Shown here one piece after another: positions 23,741 to 35,300 of a stretch of DNA of 64,000 bases. A model generated the notes under the pieces. The model was not told where the DNA came from. It ran no database searches and was given only the letters and a program-made list of their open reading frames with translations. The position numbers and the translations under genes were made by a program. Every line of letters begins with the position of its first letter. Position 1 is the first letter of the stretch. The stretch is from Dipylidium caninum. Taxonomy: Eukaryota; Platyhelminthes; Cestoda; Cyclophyllidea; Dipylidiidae. The stretch spans positions 1 through 64,000 of the forward strand of contig QEYB01000150.1 of assembly GCA_017562135.1 (NCBI GenBank). The letters are read 5' to 3'.

Positions 23741-24566
23741 ATGGAAGGGGGTTCGAATCCGAAACCAAATGAGTTACTGCAGCGAAAAGCGGAATTCGCC
23801 AAATTGCCTGTGCCCCAGGATTGGAAGAGTTGGTTTGCCTACAAATTTATCGAGGTGCGTCCGACTCTTGGTTCAATCATCAAAGTTTTTTATCATCAGA
23901 TGAACACACCATTACTTTACTTGATCTCATGATCTAACGTAATCCCTTTTCTCCCGCCTTCCCTAATCGCTTCCACATCAAATAGATTATCCACATTTGA
24001 GTTGCAGGCTTGTTAAAAAAATGCGTCAACGAAGTTGCCTTTTCCCACGCGTTATTTATAGGTTTTAACCTGTTATTAAAGACTTGTGTCATGTCAATTG
24101 CTCATAACTCGTTTTATTTATTTTAGATATTTGGATTTATTTCTGTACATATCTAGATTATTTGCTCTTCACATACCCTATTCTGTAGTTCTGGTGCTAT
24201 GTGATCTTTTTTCTTAAACTCCATCGGACAACTAATTTTTTAGCCTAACTCCACTTATTATCTGCGAATGTGTCTAATATCAACTATATCTGTCTTTTCC
24301 TATTTCCTGTAGTCTAATTAATGCCCAACAAGAGAGTAACATATTGACTTTTACATGTCCCATAGTGGACTCTCTTCGCTGTAGAAGATCCTTGGGGTTT
24401 CACCTCGTCTATCCTGCTACTGGTTACACCATTGTTTCTGCTGAGCGCCATTTGCTCCTATAAATTGGCGAAGATTTTGGAGAAGGAGGAGGGTGAGAAG
24501 AAACGGAAGGCGCGGAAGGTCAACGCTGCCCGGATAGCCGCACATCGACATGTAAAAGCAGATTAG
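23741..24566 (+). CDS. SMIM15: SMIM15-like small integral membrane protein
   Basis: Two exons, 23741-23854 and 24366-24566, give 104 residues. The match to vertebrate SMIM15 (about 74 residues) is through DWKSWFAYKFIEWTLF and DPWGF, then a single membrane segment (about residues 51-70, containing LLVTPLFLLSAI), then KLAKILEKEEGEKKRKARK and a basic tail. The human counterpart has DPYGF, LTPLFLASAVLSWKLAK and a similar charged tail. The splice junction falls exactly between FIE and WTL and restores the family pattern. The function of SMIM15 is not established. An extra hydrophilic N-terminus of about 25 residues is present. It lies directly behind MTG1 and probably shares its promoter. Confidence 0.82.
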
Positions 24567-26757
24567 GTGAGGCTTTTTCTTACAGTCTGGGGGTTATGCA
24601 ATTATTGAAATGCAGATTTCATTTGAGGATATGAGGGTTGAGCATAGTAAACGAGATACTACTGAGATACCTCATTTTGTCTGATCGAACATTTTTGACT
24701 TTGAACTATTCATGTTTATGGTTACACTCATTTCGGCGAAGTCTTGTTCAGGTAAGATTCTCAAGTCTTGATCGAGCTAATCTAAGTATGAGCAGTGGAA
24801 TCATAAGTATTATTAGGTTGGCGTCTTCAATACGAAAACGTGAAAGTCTAGACAAACTATACCACAGGTGCACTTTTCATACGTTAGCGTGGGTATACAT
24901 CATCCTGACCATTCCCGACATTAGTGTGTTCTTCACAAGGATTGTATATGACACCGTGTCGCAGTCGCATCGCAACTTGTTAACTGGGATTCTAGACCTA
25001 TTCACTAAAAGTACCGCTGGAAGACTCAAGTACCAGTATAATTGGCACTTCAAGGATGCTTTGTCAATCGTGATAAGGTTCAATGTAAATTTTATGCCAA
25101 AAGTGTTATATTTCGATTTCTGCGTGTCACCCCTCAGATAAGGAAGAATCCACGTCGGAGGTAGGAACGTCACCATTCTCTAAAATCATTGTGTTTTTAT
25201 TTTGCGCTTATATACCATCCTTATTTTATTTTTTCAGGTTTGGCGTACGAAACTGTGGTGTTTAAATATAGTCCCTCTCCTATTGTCACGAGAGTTTTCT
25301 GCCCTTCATTACCTTTTTACTTATATTGACTTATGATCCAATCGTTTTGTTATATAACAACTTTCCACACATTCGATGCGCTCTGGTTGACTATTCTTCT
25401 GATGGGTCATGTTTCATAACTCATAGAGCAGTTCAGTTGACCATTCCGTAACATTTTGATGTTAGTTTGACCGATTAATACGGTTGGGAACTGGAATCGC
25501 CGATGTCACGAATCATCGTTTGAACAAGTTTTCTCACATGCAGGCAAAGATTTCATCGGGTATTCGTCACATGCATGCCTTAAGTGTTTGTTTTACATCA
25601 GCTCCCTATAATTAAGCTTAAAAATTACCGATAAATCGATTTTCTATTATTAAGGTGGATTGGCTTCAAAGCCGCAGCTTAATTCCCCTTTTCCAGTTAA
25701 TTTCGAGAAGCAGTGGTGCAAATAAGAGATCTGACATAAACTTCGCTTTCTAACGCACCATGAAATTAAGGCTTCGTTTTTTACCTAAAATTGATGCCAG
25801 GGGACCAGATTCTGGTGCCCTTGAGGTATCGACTGCTTATTGGTTAGTTGCGCTGTGTAACACCATAGCAACGCTTGTCGAACTCATCTACGCGTTTGAT
25901 TTTAACCTCAGGAAGTATTTTCATTCTAACGGTAGGTTAGAATTATTTGACGTAAAGCTAAAGGCAGGTAATCAACGACTTCGAATGATTACGGGATTAG
26001 TAACATTGCTAATGTAAAGGGGATTAATCCTTCCAAAAATAATAATCCAGTTGTTTCAGTTATCTGATTCCATAAAATGGTTCCTGGAAGTCGTATGAAG
26101 AAAATTACAAAGGTTTACAAGCATGCCCCTTCGTCTGATATCACTTCAACTTCACAGATGAGTTGACAGTCGTGAACATGTACAATATAAGAAGAGTGGA
26201 CGTTGTTTTTCAGGTCTACCGAAAGTAATATATCTCGGTTGCGATGAGAAGACGACACGAAATCAAACAGTCAACCACAAGATTCGGTTCTTCCCACGTC
26301 AGAAAGGTTTTAACGGGCCTAACTACCGTCAGGCTGCGTAAGATCAGTAAAACAAAATAAAAATCTCTGCAGATTATATAACCTGAGTGACTGAGATGCC
26401 CATCTAAAGAACAGCAGTCTCGTAAAAGAATTGTGCAGCTATATCAGATTGAAGTCCCATATCTAAATTATCATAATGATAAGTCATCCTCCCCCCCCCC
26501 CCCCAAAAAAAAAGAACAAGGTTAGAATCCGTGAACTAGCCTCAAAACAAGCATTTCTTGTGGAAGCAGTCGACATATTCTCTCAAGGCTGAAGGTGATA
26601 GTAGTCAAATGTTACCGACGGACATTACTAAAAGCAACAAATAAAGTACTCGCAATCGTACTAATTTCATTTACACAATCATTTCCAGGTTGCAAATAGA
26701 CCTTAAAACCCATCCGTAATTCAGCTGACCATATCTACAAATTATTCTGTTCTTGAC
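24567..26757. other. Intergenic region SMIM15 / MRPS14
   Basis: About 2.2 kb between converging genes. Open frames of 167 codons (24638-25141) and 85 codons (25760-26017) show no family motif and are treated as chance. A homopolymer junction (14 C then 9 A) lies at 26491-26513. Confidence 0.4.
26491..26513. repeat. Homopolymer junction C14-A9
   Basis: A run of 14 C (26491-26504) is followed directly by 9 A. Such runs are prone to slippage, and the exact lengths in the assembly are uncertain. Confidence 0.9.
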
Positions 26758-27513
26758 CTAGTCCGCAATATTTTTATGGTATTTCTTTACATATTCCTCA
26801 ACGGTCTTTACACTGACTGGAGGAGGCCAAAGCATATGGCGTCGTGTGCATTGAGTCTGGTGGATCCATACAGCCCACTGAGCTCCCGACATCCGATTAT
26901 AGTCGGCATAGCTGCGGAAGATTATTCTGGAGACGCGCCAACGCGTCTTGCAGCCTCGGCGACGGGAGGTCACCACGCAGCGGGTCATAATGCGTGTCCA
27001 GCAGCTGTCTCGCGGAAGAGAGTGGAGTTGAAGGGAAGCTTTATCCTTAAATAAACGAAAAGTTATGTAAGACATAGTAGTAGCCGATGTTCAAGCTTCT
27101 AGTGGAAACGTACACGAATATCTTTGGGTAAAACAGTGTTTTTTCGGATGGCATTGAGGCGAATTCGTAGAGGTGAAAAGTGGGCAGCGATAATACGGCG
27201 TTTGTAGTCCCGAACCATTATGGCATCCTGGAAGCCATGTCGAACTAATAACGGAAATATCAGAAAGTAAAAGCATACTTTTACGATTGCGGTAGGGTGG
27301 AAATCCGACAAGTTCTTCCTTGAGTAGCCTTTCATGTTCCGGACTGCTGTGATGCGCTGGAGTGGCATAGGGCTCGTAATTATGCTGGTGCATGACTTTC
27401 TGTGGTATTGCCGGGGGCAAGTGAAGTTTGTTTGATGTTAGAGAAAGCACACCCACAGGTGGTGTACTCAGGCGACAACATGCCAGCAACGAAGTTATCC
27501 GCCGCAAGGCCAT
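26758..27513 (-). CDS. MRPS14: Mitochondrial small ribosomal subunit protein uS14m
   Basis: Structural protein of the mitoribosome small subunit head. Exons 27513-27279, 27244-27114 and 27045-26758 join in phase to 217 codons. The conserved uS14 core runs from about residue 80: RDYKRRIIAAHFSPLRIRLN, AIRKNTVLP, then LPRDSCWTRIMTRCVVTSRR (the family's [21 protein letters not shown]) and RRGCKTRWRVSRIIFR. Human MRPS14 (about 128 residues) ends at the Trp corresponding to AQWAVW; here about 35 further residues follow (containing RRHMLWPPPVSVKTVEEYVK). The N-terminus is also longer and begins with an Arg/Ser-rich, acid-free stretch typical of a mitochondrial leader (MALRRITSLLACCRLS). The first intron is 34 nt. 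A splice acceptor (CCATAG) lies four bases before the ATG, which suggests trans-splicing. Confidence 0.93.
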
Positions 27514-28821
27514 AACCCTATGGTAAGCGAAAAATTACACAACTCAATATACAAGCAGAGTAACCATAACAAGTCCATATGAGCTAATGACCTCAAATAT
27601 TCCTTTTTTACGTTATGGTAAATGAACGACAATTTTATGACGACATATTCCATTACTTGACGAGTTCGTAAAATATGCTCAAGGCTCTGAAATGCATTCC
27701 AAAAATGTGTCACAAAATCTGAACAATATCAATCAATAAGCCTGTTTAATTTTGTCCCTTGGTCAAATATAACCATACGGTTATGTCAAAAGAACCACCT
27801 GGTTCCACTTCGGCTAATTTCTCTCTCTGACGGTGAGAAGGTCAAGTTTGCATCGTTGTTATGATCATGCCCGATAACACTCTATAAAAATTAACGGTTT
27901 AAAGTAGCTTTTAGAGTTACTGTAATCTTCTAATAACATAGAATTTTGAGCTGACATGGCAGTTGGGAAATAACTGGCAATGGTAAAAACCATGAAACGA
28001 TACAATGCATAGCATAAATAGAATAGACTGTGCATGGGTTACGACCATATTCATAGTATACCTCACCTCACTACCGAATATTTTTATTTTTGTCCGACCC
28101 GCAACAGTAATTTGATACATAACTTCTGATACCATGGGACAATAAGAAATATATCCAGCTGAGGAAACATTCCGTAACACTGTGAGAAAGCCTAAATCCA
28201 ATCTCCGTAAACATCTGCGGACTTATTTATGGCATAATCGTTAAGCATAAATGTGGCGCTTGGCGTTTTATTACGCTCTTGATAACGTGGCAACTGCATT
28301 CTTTATCGTTTAGTTTCGCAAACTGGAAAATTCATCCATATTTATTACGCTTTGGCTTTATTTAATATTTGTTTGGCTTAAATGAGGTATACACTCCCAC
28401 ATCTACTTTTCTGAATTTGCATATGATGCTTTTTGTGGTAGCAAAATCGATTAATGCAAATTAACTATCCCATTTTCCAACAAGCTCACGTGGCTCTTGA
28501 TGGCGCACCCAAAATTACTTTTATTCAACCGTTAACACTGTAATGAAGCAACCTACAATCGATTTTGTTCGAGAGATATAGTTCCACTTTCCCTTTCCTT
28601 CGTACTGATTGGCTGACCTCCGCAGCAGTTCCGGACGTCATCGAATTTTCATTGGTAAGAATGATCATCTCTGCTAATGCCGTCCCGGAGGGCTCTTCAT
28701 TGTTAGCATCTGGTGTATGAGTGTGAGTTGTGTAATTATCAGCATCAACCCAAATAACAGAACTGTTTTAACCGTGAACCTGGCTTTTTAACACTGAGAC
28801 GGTAAAATAACGACACAAGAA
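27514..28821. other. Divergent intergenic region MRPS14 / rolling stone
   Basis: About 1.3 kb between two divergent genes. No coding motif was seen. It should contain both promoters, but no distinctive box was identified. Confidence 0.5.
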
Positions 28822-31800
28822 ATGCAGGGACGAACATGCTGCTCATTGTTTGGAAGGTCGCTTAAGGCGGAGTTTAAGTGGAAGGCGTTCGGTTTACAGC
28901 ATCCAGACCCATTCCAGATGTCTCTTCCGCAGGTAATTTATAGTCGCAACTGGAAGTTCCTTGAAATAAAGTATGGTTTCAAGGAAAACAATGACATGTG
29001 CACAGTCTTAATAGATTTTTTTTGGGTACTAAACCTAAGGCTGCATCATAAACTTTTGATAGTCCTATTGTAATCGCGCTTTTGTTGTCCAACTTTGTTT
29101 ACTAATAACCAAATGATGCATATTAGATCTTTTAAAAGTTTTGTTAAGTTTTGTAAAACCACCATTAAAACAGTTACGCTTAATATCACTCAATGGTAGA
29201 CAATATAATTTTTGAGATCTCATATAAGTGGCAGCAATCAATACTCCTTCTAGAGTTTGACCTTTTTGCACCATGACAGAACTCCTTTATTCCCAAATAA
29301 ACTACATACTAGTGGTAGCTTAGGTCTAATCAGTTTATATTTTCACGAATAGGTAAGAATTTGGACACTGATTTAAATTGCGAGTTAATGTGTGGCCTGA
29401 TGGATGTTTTGATGAGTTCATCCTCCTAGTCAATTTTTTCCTCGGGTTGTGCCTATTTGCTCAATGATTCAGTGTCTTATTTACGTAGTTATTAACATTT
29501 AGTGGTCTCAAAGAGCACAATTGCAATAGGTAGATGGCGCCCTTCATATTGTTAAAACGAAGCCAAATGCTATTGGTACCTAGAAGCGGAATATATCACA
29601 ATTTCTTCTTATAAATAGTATTAAGCCGAGCGATATTGATGGAAGTGATTGCGTATCTAAATAATTCATGCATGCTATTCAGTGGGGTTTGGAATAGTCA
29701 ATAGTCGAAATGATCGTCAGAGACAAGAATAAATATTTAGCTACCTACGAGCAAAGGGATGAAGCGCATATAAGCAAGACAACTTTGTATGTCCTTTGGA
29801 TCAGAATGATTAACAGCGAGGGCGATTACATTGCGCAATCCTAGAAGCAGAATATTTGCTTATGCGATTTAGGGTAAAAGGCGTATCTGCAATCATATGA
29901 GTATTTGGAGTGCCTAATGGACAATTTCGGGTTTTAAGAATGGGTTCTGTTTAAGTAAAATAAGTGTAACAGACCCATCAATAGCAGAATTTCCTTCGAA
30001 CACCTTGTCCTTACTTTTTATTTAATCAAACCACAAATCCCTTCATTTTAAGCTGACAGATCCTTTTACTCAACGCGTTTAAGCAAAACTTGCTTTCTTA
30101 GTGGCAATGGATGGATGGAGTCGTCTACATATCCTACCGATTTGTCATAGCCACAATCCTCATTACTTGGTTGGCATGCGAAGTTCCATTCGAGATACGC
30201 CAACTGGGAGATAAGCCAATGTTTCTGTATTTTACTTACGCTACGGAATGGTCTTTCATCATCTTTACTCTTACTTCCATCGGGTTTGCCGCCTTCTGCA
30301 TTTACTACAAGCTAAACCACGGTATGACTAGTAATATATTTTCAATATGTGACATCAATTTATTTATAGATAGAAGCGACACTGTCGTTGGTGACAGAAT
30401 CCTATGGTTTTTCGTCCTGCTATCTACCAATACAATTCTTACAACATCGGGAATTTATTGGATTTCATTTTGGGACAGGAACTATTGTGAGATATTCAAA
30501 TTTTATTTTGGATAACAAAACAGAGTTTGACGATTGCAGAATGAATAAATTGACCGTACTTTAGCCGAAATGTTGAATAAGCCCGGGTGTTCATGACTTC
30601 CTTGTTGGTACGGATGAATAAAACGTGGTGTTGGGTGTTAATTGGCACCCGTAGGAACTTTTTCCTCAAGGATGCTTAAACACCTCGTGAATTTACTAAA
30701 CTTGATTTTCTACTGATATATTAATTGGGCGTCTCCAAAAAATAAATAATAAAACATTTTTTTATACATTAATACTAGTTGTAAGGATCGGGAAAATTTT
30801 TGTCTAAAAGTAAGAGCTTACGAAATACTATGAATATCAACGTATGAGACTTAACGAATGATTAGAAAGGGCGTTGCATTGCACCCTAATAGCTGTGGTT
30901 ACAGCATTTTCCAAAAAAGGGAAGTAAAATATTGAATTTCTCCTTATTCGATAGACAACGCAATGCTCGAACAAACTACCCTTTCTTCCCCTTAGCCTAC
31001 TTTTTTAAACTCACTTCCAAACTAAAGCACTCAGTTCCCGCGGTCCTGGTCATTCTTGACCTTTTCGTCAACAATGTCCCCATGCGATTGATGCACTTTG
31101 CCTATCCTCTCGCAATGGGAGCATTCTACGCCCTCTTCACTTATGTTTACTGGCTGTCTGGAAGTGTTGGCTACATTGGTAATGGCATTATTTATCCTAT
31201 AATGAACTGGAATAAACCAGGGCAAGCGATTGGAGCCTGTGTCCTGGCCCTTGCCTTCTGCTGCATCGTCCAAGTGAGTTTTCCAGTTTTGTAGGATCAT
31301 ACCTTATCTGAAGTAGTCGTTTTACTCTTTTTTCATCTTGGCTGAGAGCAACGAGAAAATAGACCCCTTCTTTTGTCAAAATCTCACACATATCTATTTT
31401 TCAACGATAGATGGATTCACAAAAAAATTTCGCAAGTAATGTCTCGACCTTTAATTAACCACAGTCATTCGTAGAACCCAAACATCCTTTTTTAAACCTA
31501 CTGTCTCATTCTTCCTCTAACATTTGGGAATATGTACGATTTTACATTCATTGCAACCACTCCGCCCTTCTATTTTATACTTTTTCATACTTTTTTTTAT
31601 ACACACCCACTTTCCTTTTTTTGAAGGGGGGGGGGCCTCTTCACTCACGACCGCAAAAACAGTTTAGCACACAAAATTTTCAAGTAAAAGCAAATCATTT
31701 AGGTTAATATATCATTGACGAGGCAATTAATTGTACAATTTTGTCTTTGCTCTCTTCCCTTTTGATGCAGTGAAGTGGAAGGGTCTCAGTACTGTATAAG

Positions 31801-32314
31801 CAAGGGGTGGGAAGTAGCGGAATTTTTTTGCTTTAACTGGAGAAAAATATTCGTCCATAAATTTCCTTTTGTGTCCTTCTTGACCGTTAACTTTGATTTC
31901 CTCATTTCGCGTAAATTGAACAACGCATTTAGGCCTCAGAATTCCTTCATCAACATTCTTGAATTTGGAGATCTCAAACTTGCCTAATCGGATCTCCAGG
32001 TTAACGAAATGTCGCTTAAACTGAATCAAATAAATTAATTTTAAACCCCATATGCTTTGACAGAAGCAAATCAAACCATTGAAGACATATAAATATGCAT
32101 GCAACTCTTTCGTTCTACATAGGTTGCCATTTATCTACTCTACTTCTTGCGGACCTACATGAGTTATCTTGTTGGTGGTCGAGGAGTACAGACGTTCCGG
32201 TCCCTTTGCTCCGAGAACACCGATGAAAACCAACTTATCACACGCGAGGAATCTGACCTCCTCGGGGGTGATTTGGTGGTGGGTACGGCGAAAACCTACT
32301 CCAGTCTAGAGTAA
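28822..32314 (+). CDS. Rolling-stone-like multi-pass membrane protein
   Basis: Exons 28822-28932, 30102-30321, 30370-30486, 30996-31273 and 32123-32314 join in phase to 305 codons, each with GT-AG borders. The family marks are EFKWKAFGLQHPDP near the N-terminus, then WMDGVVYISYRFVIATILIT, a Phe/Tyr-rich FLYFTYATEWSFIIFTL segment, SVPAVLVILDLFVNNVP, RLMHFAYPLAMGAFYALFTY and YPIMNWNKPGQAIGA. This is the pattern of Drosophila rolling stone (rost), linked to myoblast fusion in that fly, and of its many uncharacterised animal homologues. Six or seven membrane segments are visible. The hydrophilic C-tail (about 50 residues, Glu/Asp-rich) is cytosolic by the usual family topology. An AATAAA lies 154 bases after the stop. 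Exon 4's acceptor (30995) was chosen because it alone keeps the frame; an AG lies 33 bases further in. Introns of 1169, 48, 509 and 849 nt hold nothing recognised. Confidence 0.85.
31626..31635. repeat. G10 homopolymer in a rolling-stone intron
   Basis: Ten consecutive G in the last intron of the rolling-stone-like gene, in otherwise T-rich DNA. Confidence 0.85.
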
Positions 32315-35300
32315 ATTTGCAAGTTCCCACGCAAACCCCACAAACTTCCTACCGACTTGACGCATAATTACTCCTGTGACTTAATACAAAGCCCTCATTC
32401 TTTATGCTACCACTACTACTACATTAACGAATTATTACAACGGATTATTGATTGTTCTAACAGGTGCAATAAACTGTAGGCTGAAATGACTTAAGTAGCT
32501 TCATTCAATGGAAATTTTATCTATCAAATTAACAAGTGTATGAATATGTTGGTAGTGGGAGCAGTTTTCGTCCTGATACACTGTTATGTTGTGGTTCTTT
32601 CCGAAAAGGGTCACTACCAAATCACAATCATGAAGTGTAGACTTACGATGACAGTGCCGAAGGAAGGCAGGGAAAGACATCGATGCCTCCCTGTCAAAAA
32701 ACTAAAGTTAATCTGATCAGGGCAACAGTTTATTCAAACTTATTTGGAATCATGACACAATATTTGTAAGTTTACAAAGATGCTATCATTTTTCCATGTC
32801 TCAGATTATGGCAAAAATTCTAGGTTGTTACACGAGGCAGGTTTCAGCTTCCCTTTTAGGACACGAATACCAGAAAACAGAGAATAATGCGAATATGGAC
32901 CTGCATTATCTTAATTCTTCTCCGCAGAAACACGCTAATATATTAACACTGAATCCATTGACAAGGCAACTAAATGAAACAAAAATAAAACGCAAATTAG
33001 ATGCGTGAGTGTGTGCGAGTCAGGTTAATGGGAAACACCTCACGCAACTAAAATTTATTTTTGACTAATAAAAGGGCCTGGGGTTCTTCACAACAATCAT
33101 CTTTATGAGGAAGCCCGTGAGGCGAAAATCCTTGTTCTTACTCAAATTATGAACCGTTGAAGTTGAATCTCGCACTCAGCAGCAACGGAATGTGATATTA
33201 AACTCATTTTTGTAATTCATCTCCTGACTCAAACGCCAACTCAGCCGATCGAAAAGATTTTTCACGATTTCCTCCTTTAATCTCCGAACCGGTAATGTCC
33301 ACTAGCCGGTTTTTCTGATCGTTTGTAATGCGACCTTTGACGGCTTAACATAGACTCTAAGAAATGGGTTTCTATCAGAGGGATGATGACCAAGAAGTAC
33401 CTTTCTGATGAAATTTCAAACTTCACGGCTGTTATCCTTACCTTGCGTACAGTTTTCATGGCCTCAGAGGTCTTGATATGAGTCTAAGACAATAAGAGCA
33501 TCGTCAGATCGCTTTTATGTAAATATCCAGAAGAAGTTCCTCAATGGATCCACTATTTGAAATGGAATCTTTCTGGGTTCAGCGCACAATTTGTAGGAGG
33601 TATGAAGCACCGCAAACTCGTTATTGGGTCTTGAGGATTGAATAGGTCTGAAGAATATGGAAATAACCTCATCGACTAATCCCCAGTTCATTTGCAACGT
33701 GTATTTCTTAGGGTTGCAAAAAGACATATCACCTACTAGAAATTTAGCGTAAAAAAGAACCAGTGTTTCCCAGAATGAATGTTGGAAAATGGTCCCAAGA
33801 CGCAGTATCCTATACAGTTATCGGCAACTATTCTTGGCGCACCTACGTTTAAATGGGATTGTTGCCTAGAGCTTTGGCACACATGCTCGAGGAATTCTGC
33901 AGATTTCCTTAGATATTTTACAAAGGAGATGGGACAACAAGCATGTAAGAATTGGCTTATTTGGTGGCTTTTATTTTAATTAATCACCTTGCCACACCAA
34001 ACTGTCTGCAGACAATAAGAGAATGGTAAAATGAAGATCAGAGTTTCCAAACACTTTCGTTGTTAATACAAACTAGTCATAGAAAACATTTGGTTTACTT
34101 AAATAATCGCACGATTAGATAATCATACAACGAAAAGGGAACAACGAAAAGGCTCCATTTTATTAATGAGTCTGCGGCTTGAGGTTACAAAAACACCTTA
34201 GGTGCCTTCCTCTTTTAGGGAAAAATGCGTGGCGCACTGTACGAAAACTGGATATATGAATGGAGTAAAGAAGGATGAAGATCCTGTATACATAATGTCC
34301 GAAACACCACTCTTTCAAGAGGTTTTTTAGGATTATTCTTTTTGCAGGACCAATAGGATCATTTAGGACAATCGTGTTGTGTTAATAACCTCCCACTTTA
34401 AATAATGCTCAAAAGTGAGCCTATACTTTGATGTTTAAAATACGAAAGCTACCAGACATCGCTTATCGACGTCACTACTAATGTCGGGGGACACCGAATG
34501 CTCTGAAGTGAATGACGTAAAGCATAAATTTAAAGGGAGTGACATCACCATTAGAATCTTCTGTTATTTGTCGTATAATTTAGTTTACTCCTACGAACTG
34601 CATCTACTTAAGCTTTATTTCAAGTTTGTTTTGTAATTAGCTATTCAGTGGGCAGATGTCTCATACAATGCCATATTCGGTATGCTTTCGGTGTAGCGAA
34701 GAATCAAATGAGGCCCTTATCGTCGTTGGGGCATTGTTCTTATCCATCTGAAGAAAAAACGTCAACAACATTAATGCATTTCTTTTTATTTTTTGGTGAT
34801 CCTTTCCACCAAATGTCAGGATGCATTCTCACTCGCTAATTTTATGAGGTCCTCTTCAGAGTATGCACGCGGACCCACGATGGAAATGGAAACAGATGGA
34901 CTCCATGCCAGCAGATGAACGAACTCCATTCCTCCCGAATGTGTAACATCCCATTTGCGTGCGCTCTACAGGCTGGCTAGGTGAATCCTGCAGACTCGAG
35001 ACTTGACACCGACCGTTTATTTGTACACTGCTTCACATACTGTTTATTCTCCCTTTCACCTACTTTTTACATTACTTTCATAATTCGCATTTGCTATCCC
35101 ATTGGTGATCGTATGTGGTCTTGCGTGGAGTGTACTTTTCCTTCTGTACTACAGTCAAGAATGAGTAAGGCTTGAAGGCAACGTGAAAGGCTGTTGTAGA
35201 TATCTGCTCCCACAGGCACACGACTCTCTCCCCTCTGTTGATCAACCAAAAGTTAACCACACTCAACGCTGCACTTCGCATAGTCCGAAGGCCTTGCTAT

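Noticed and set aside
23750..23762. GGGTTCGAATCC, identical to a tRNA T-loop / Pol III B box
   Set aside because: It is coding sequence of SMIM15 exon 1, with no cloverleaf around it.
24638..25141. 167-codon plus-strand open frame after SMIM15
   Set aside because: No motif and a 99-codon frame on the opposite strand overlaps it; looks like chance in AT-rich DNA.
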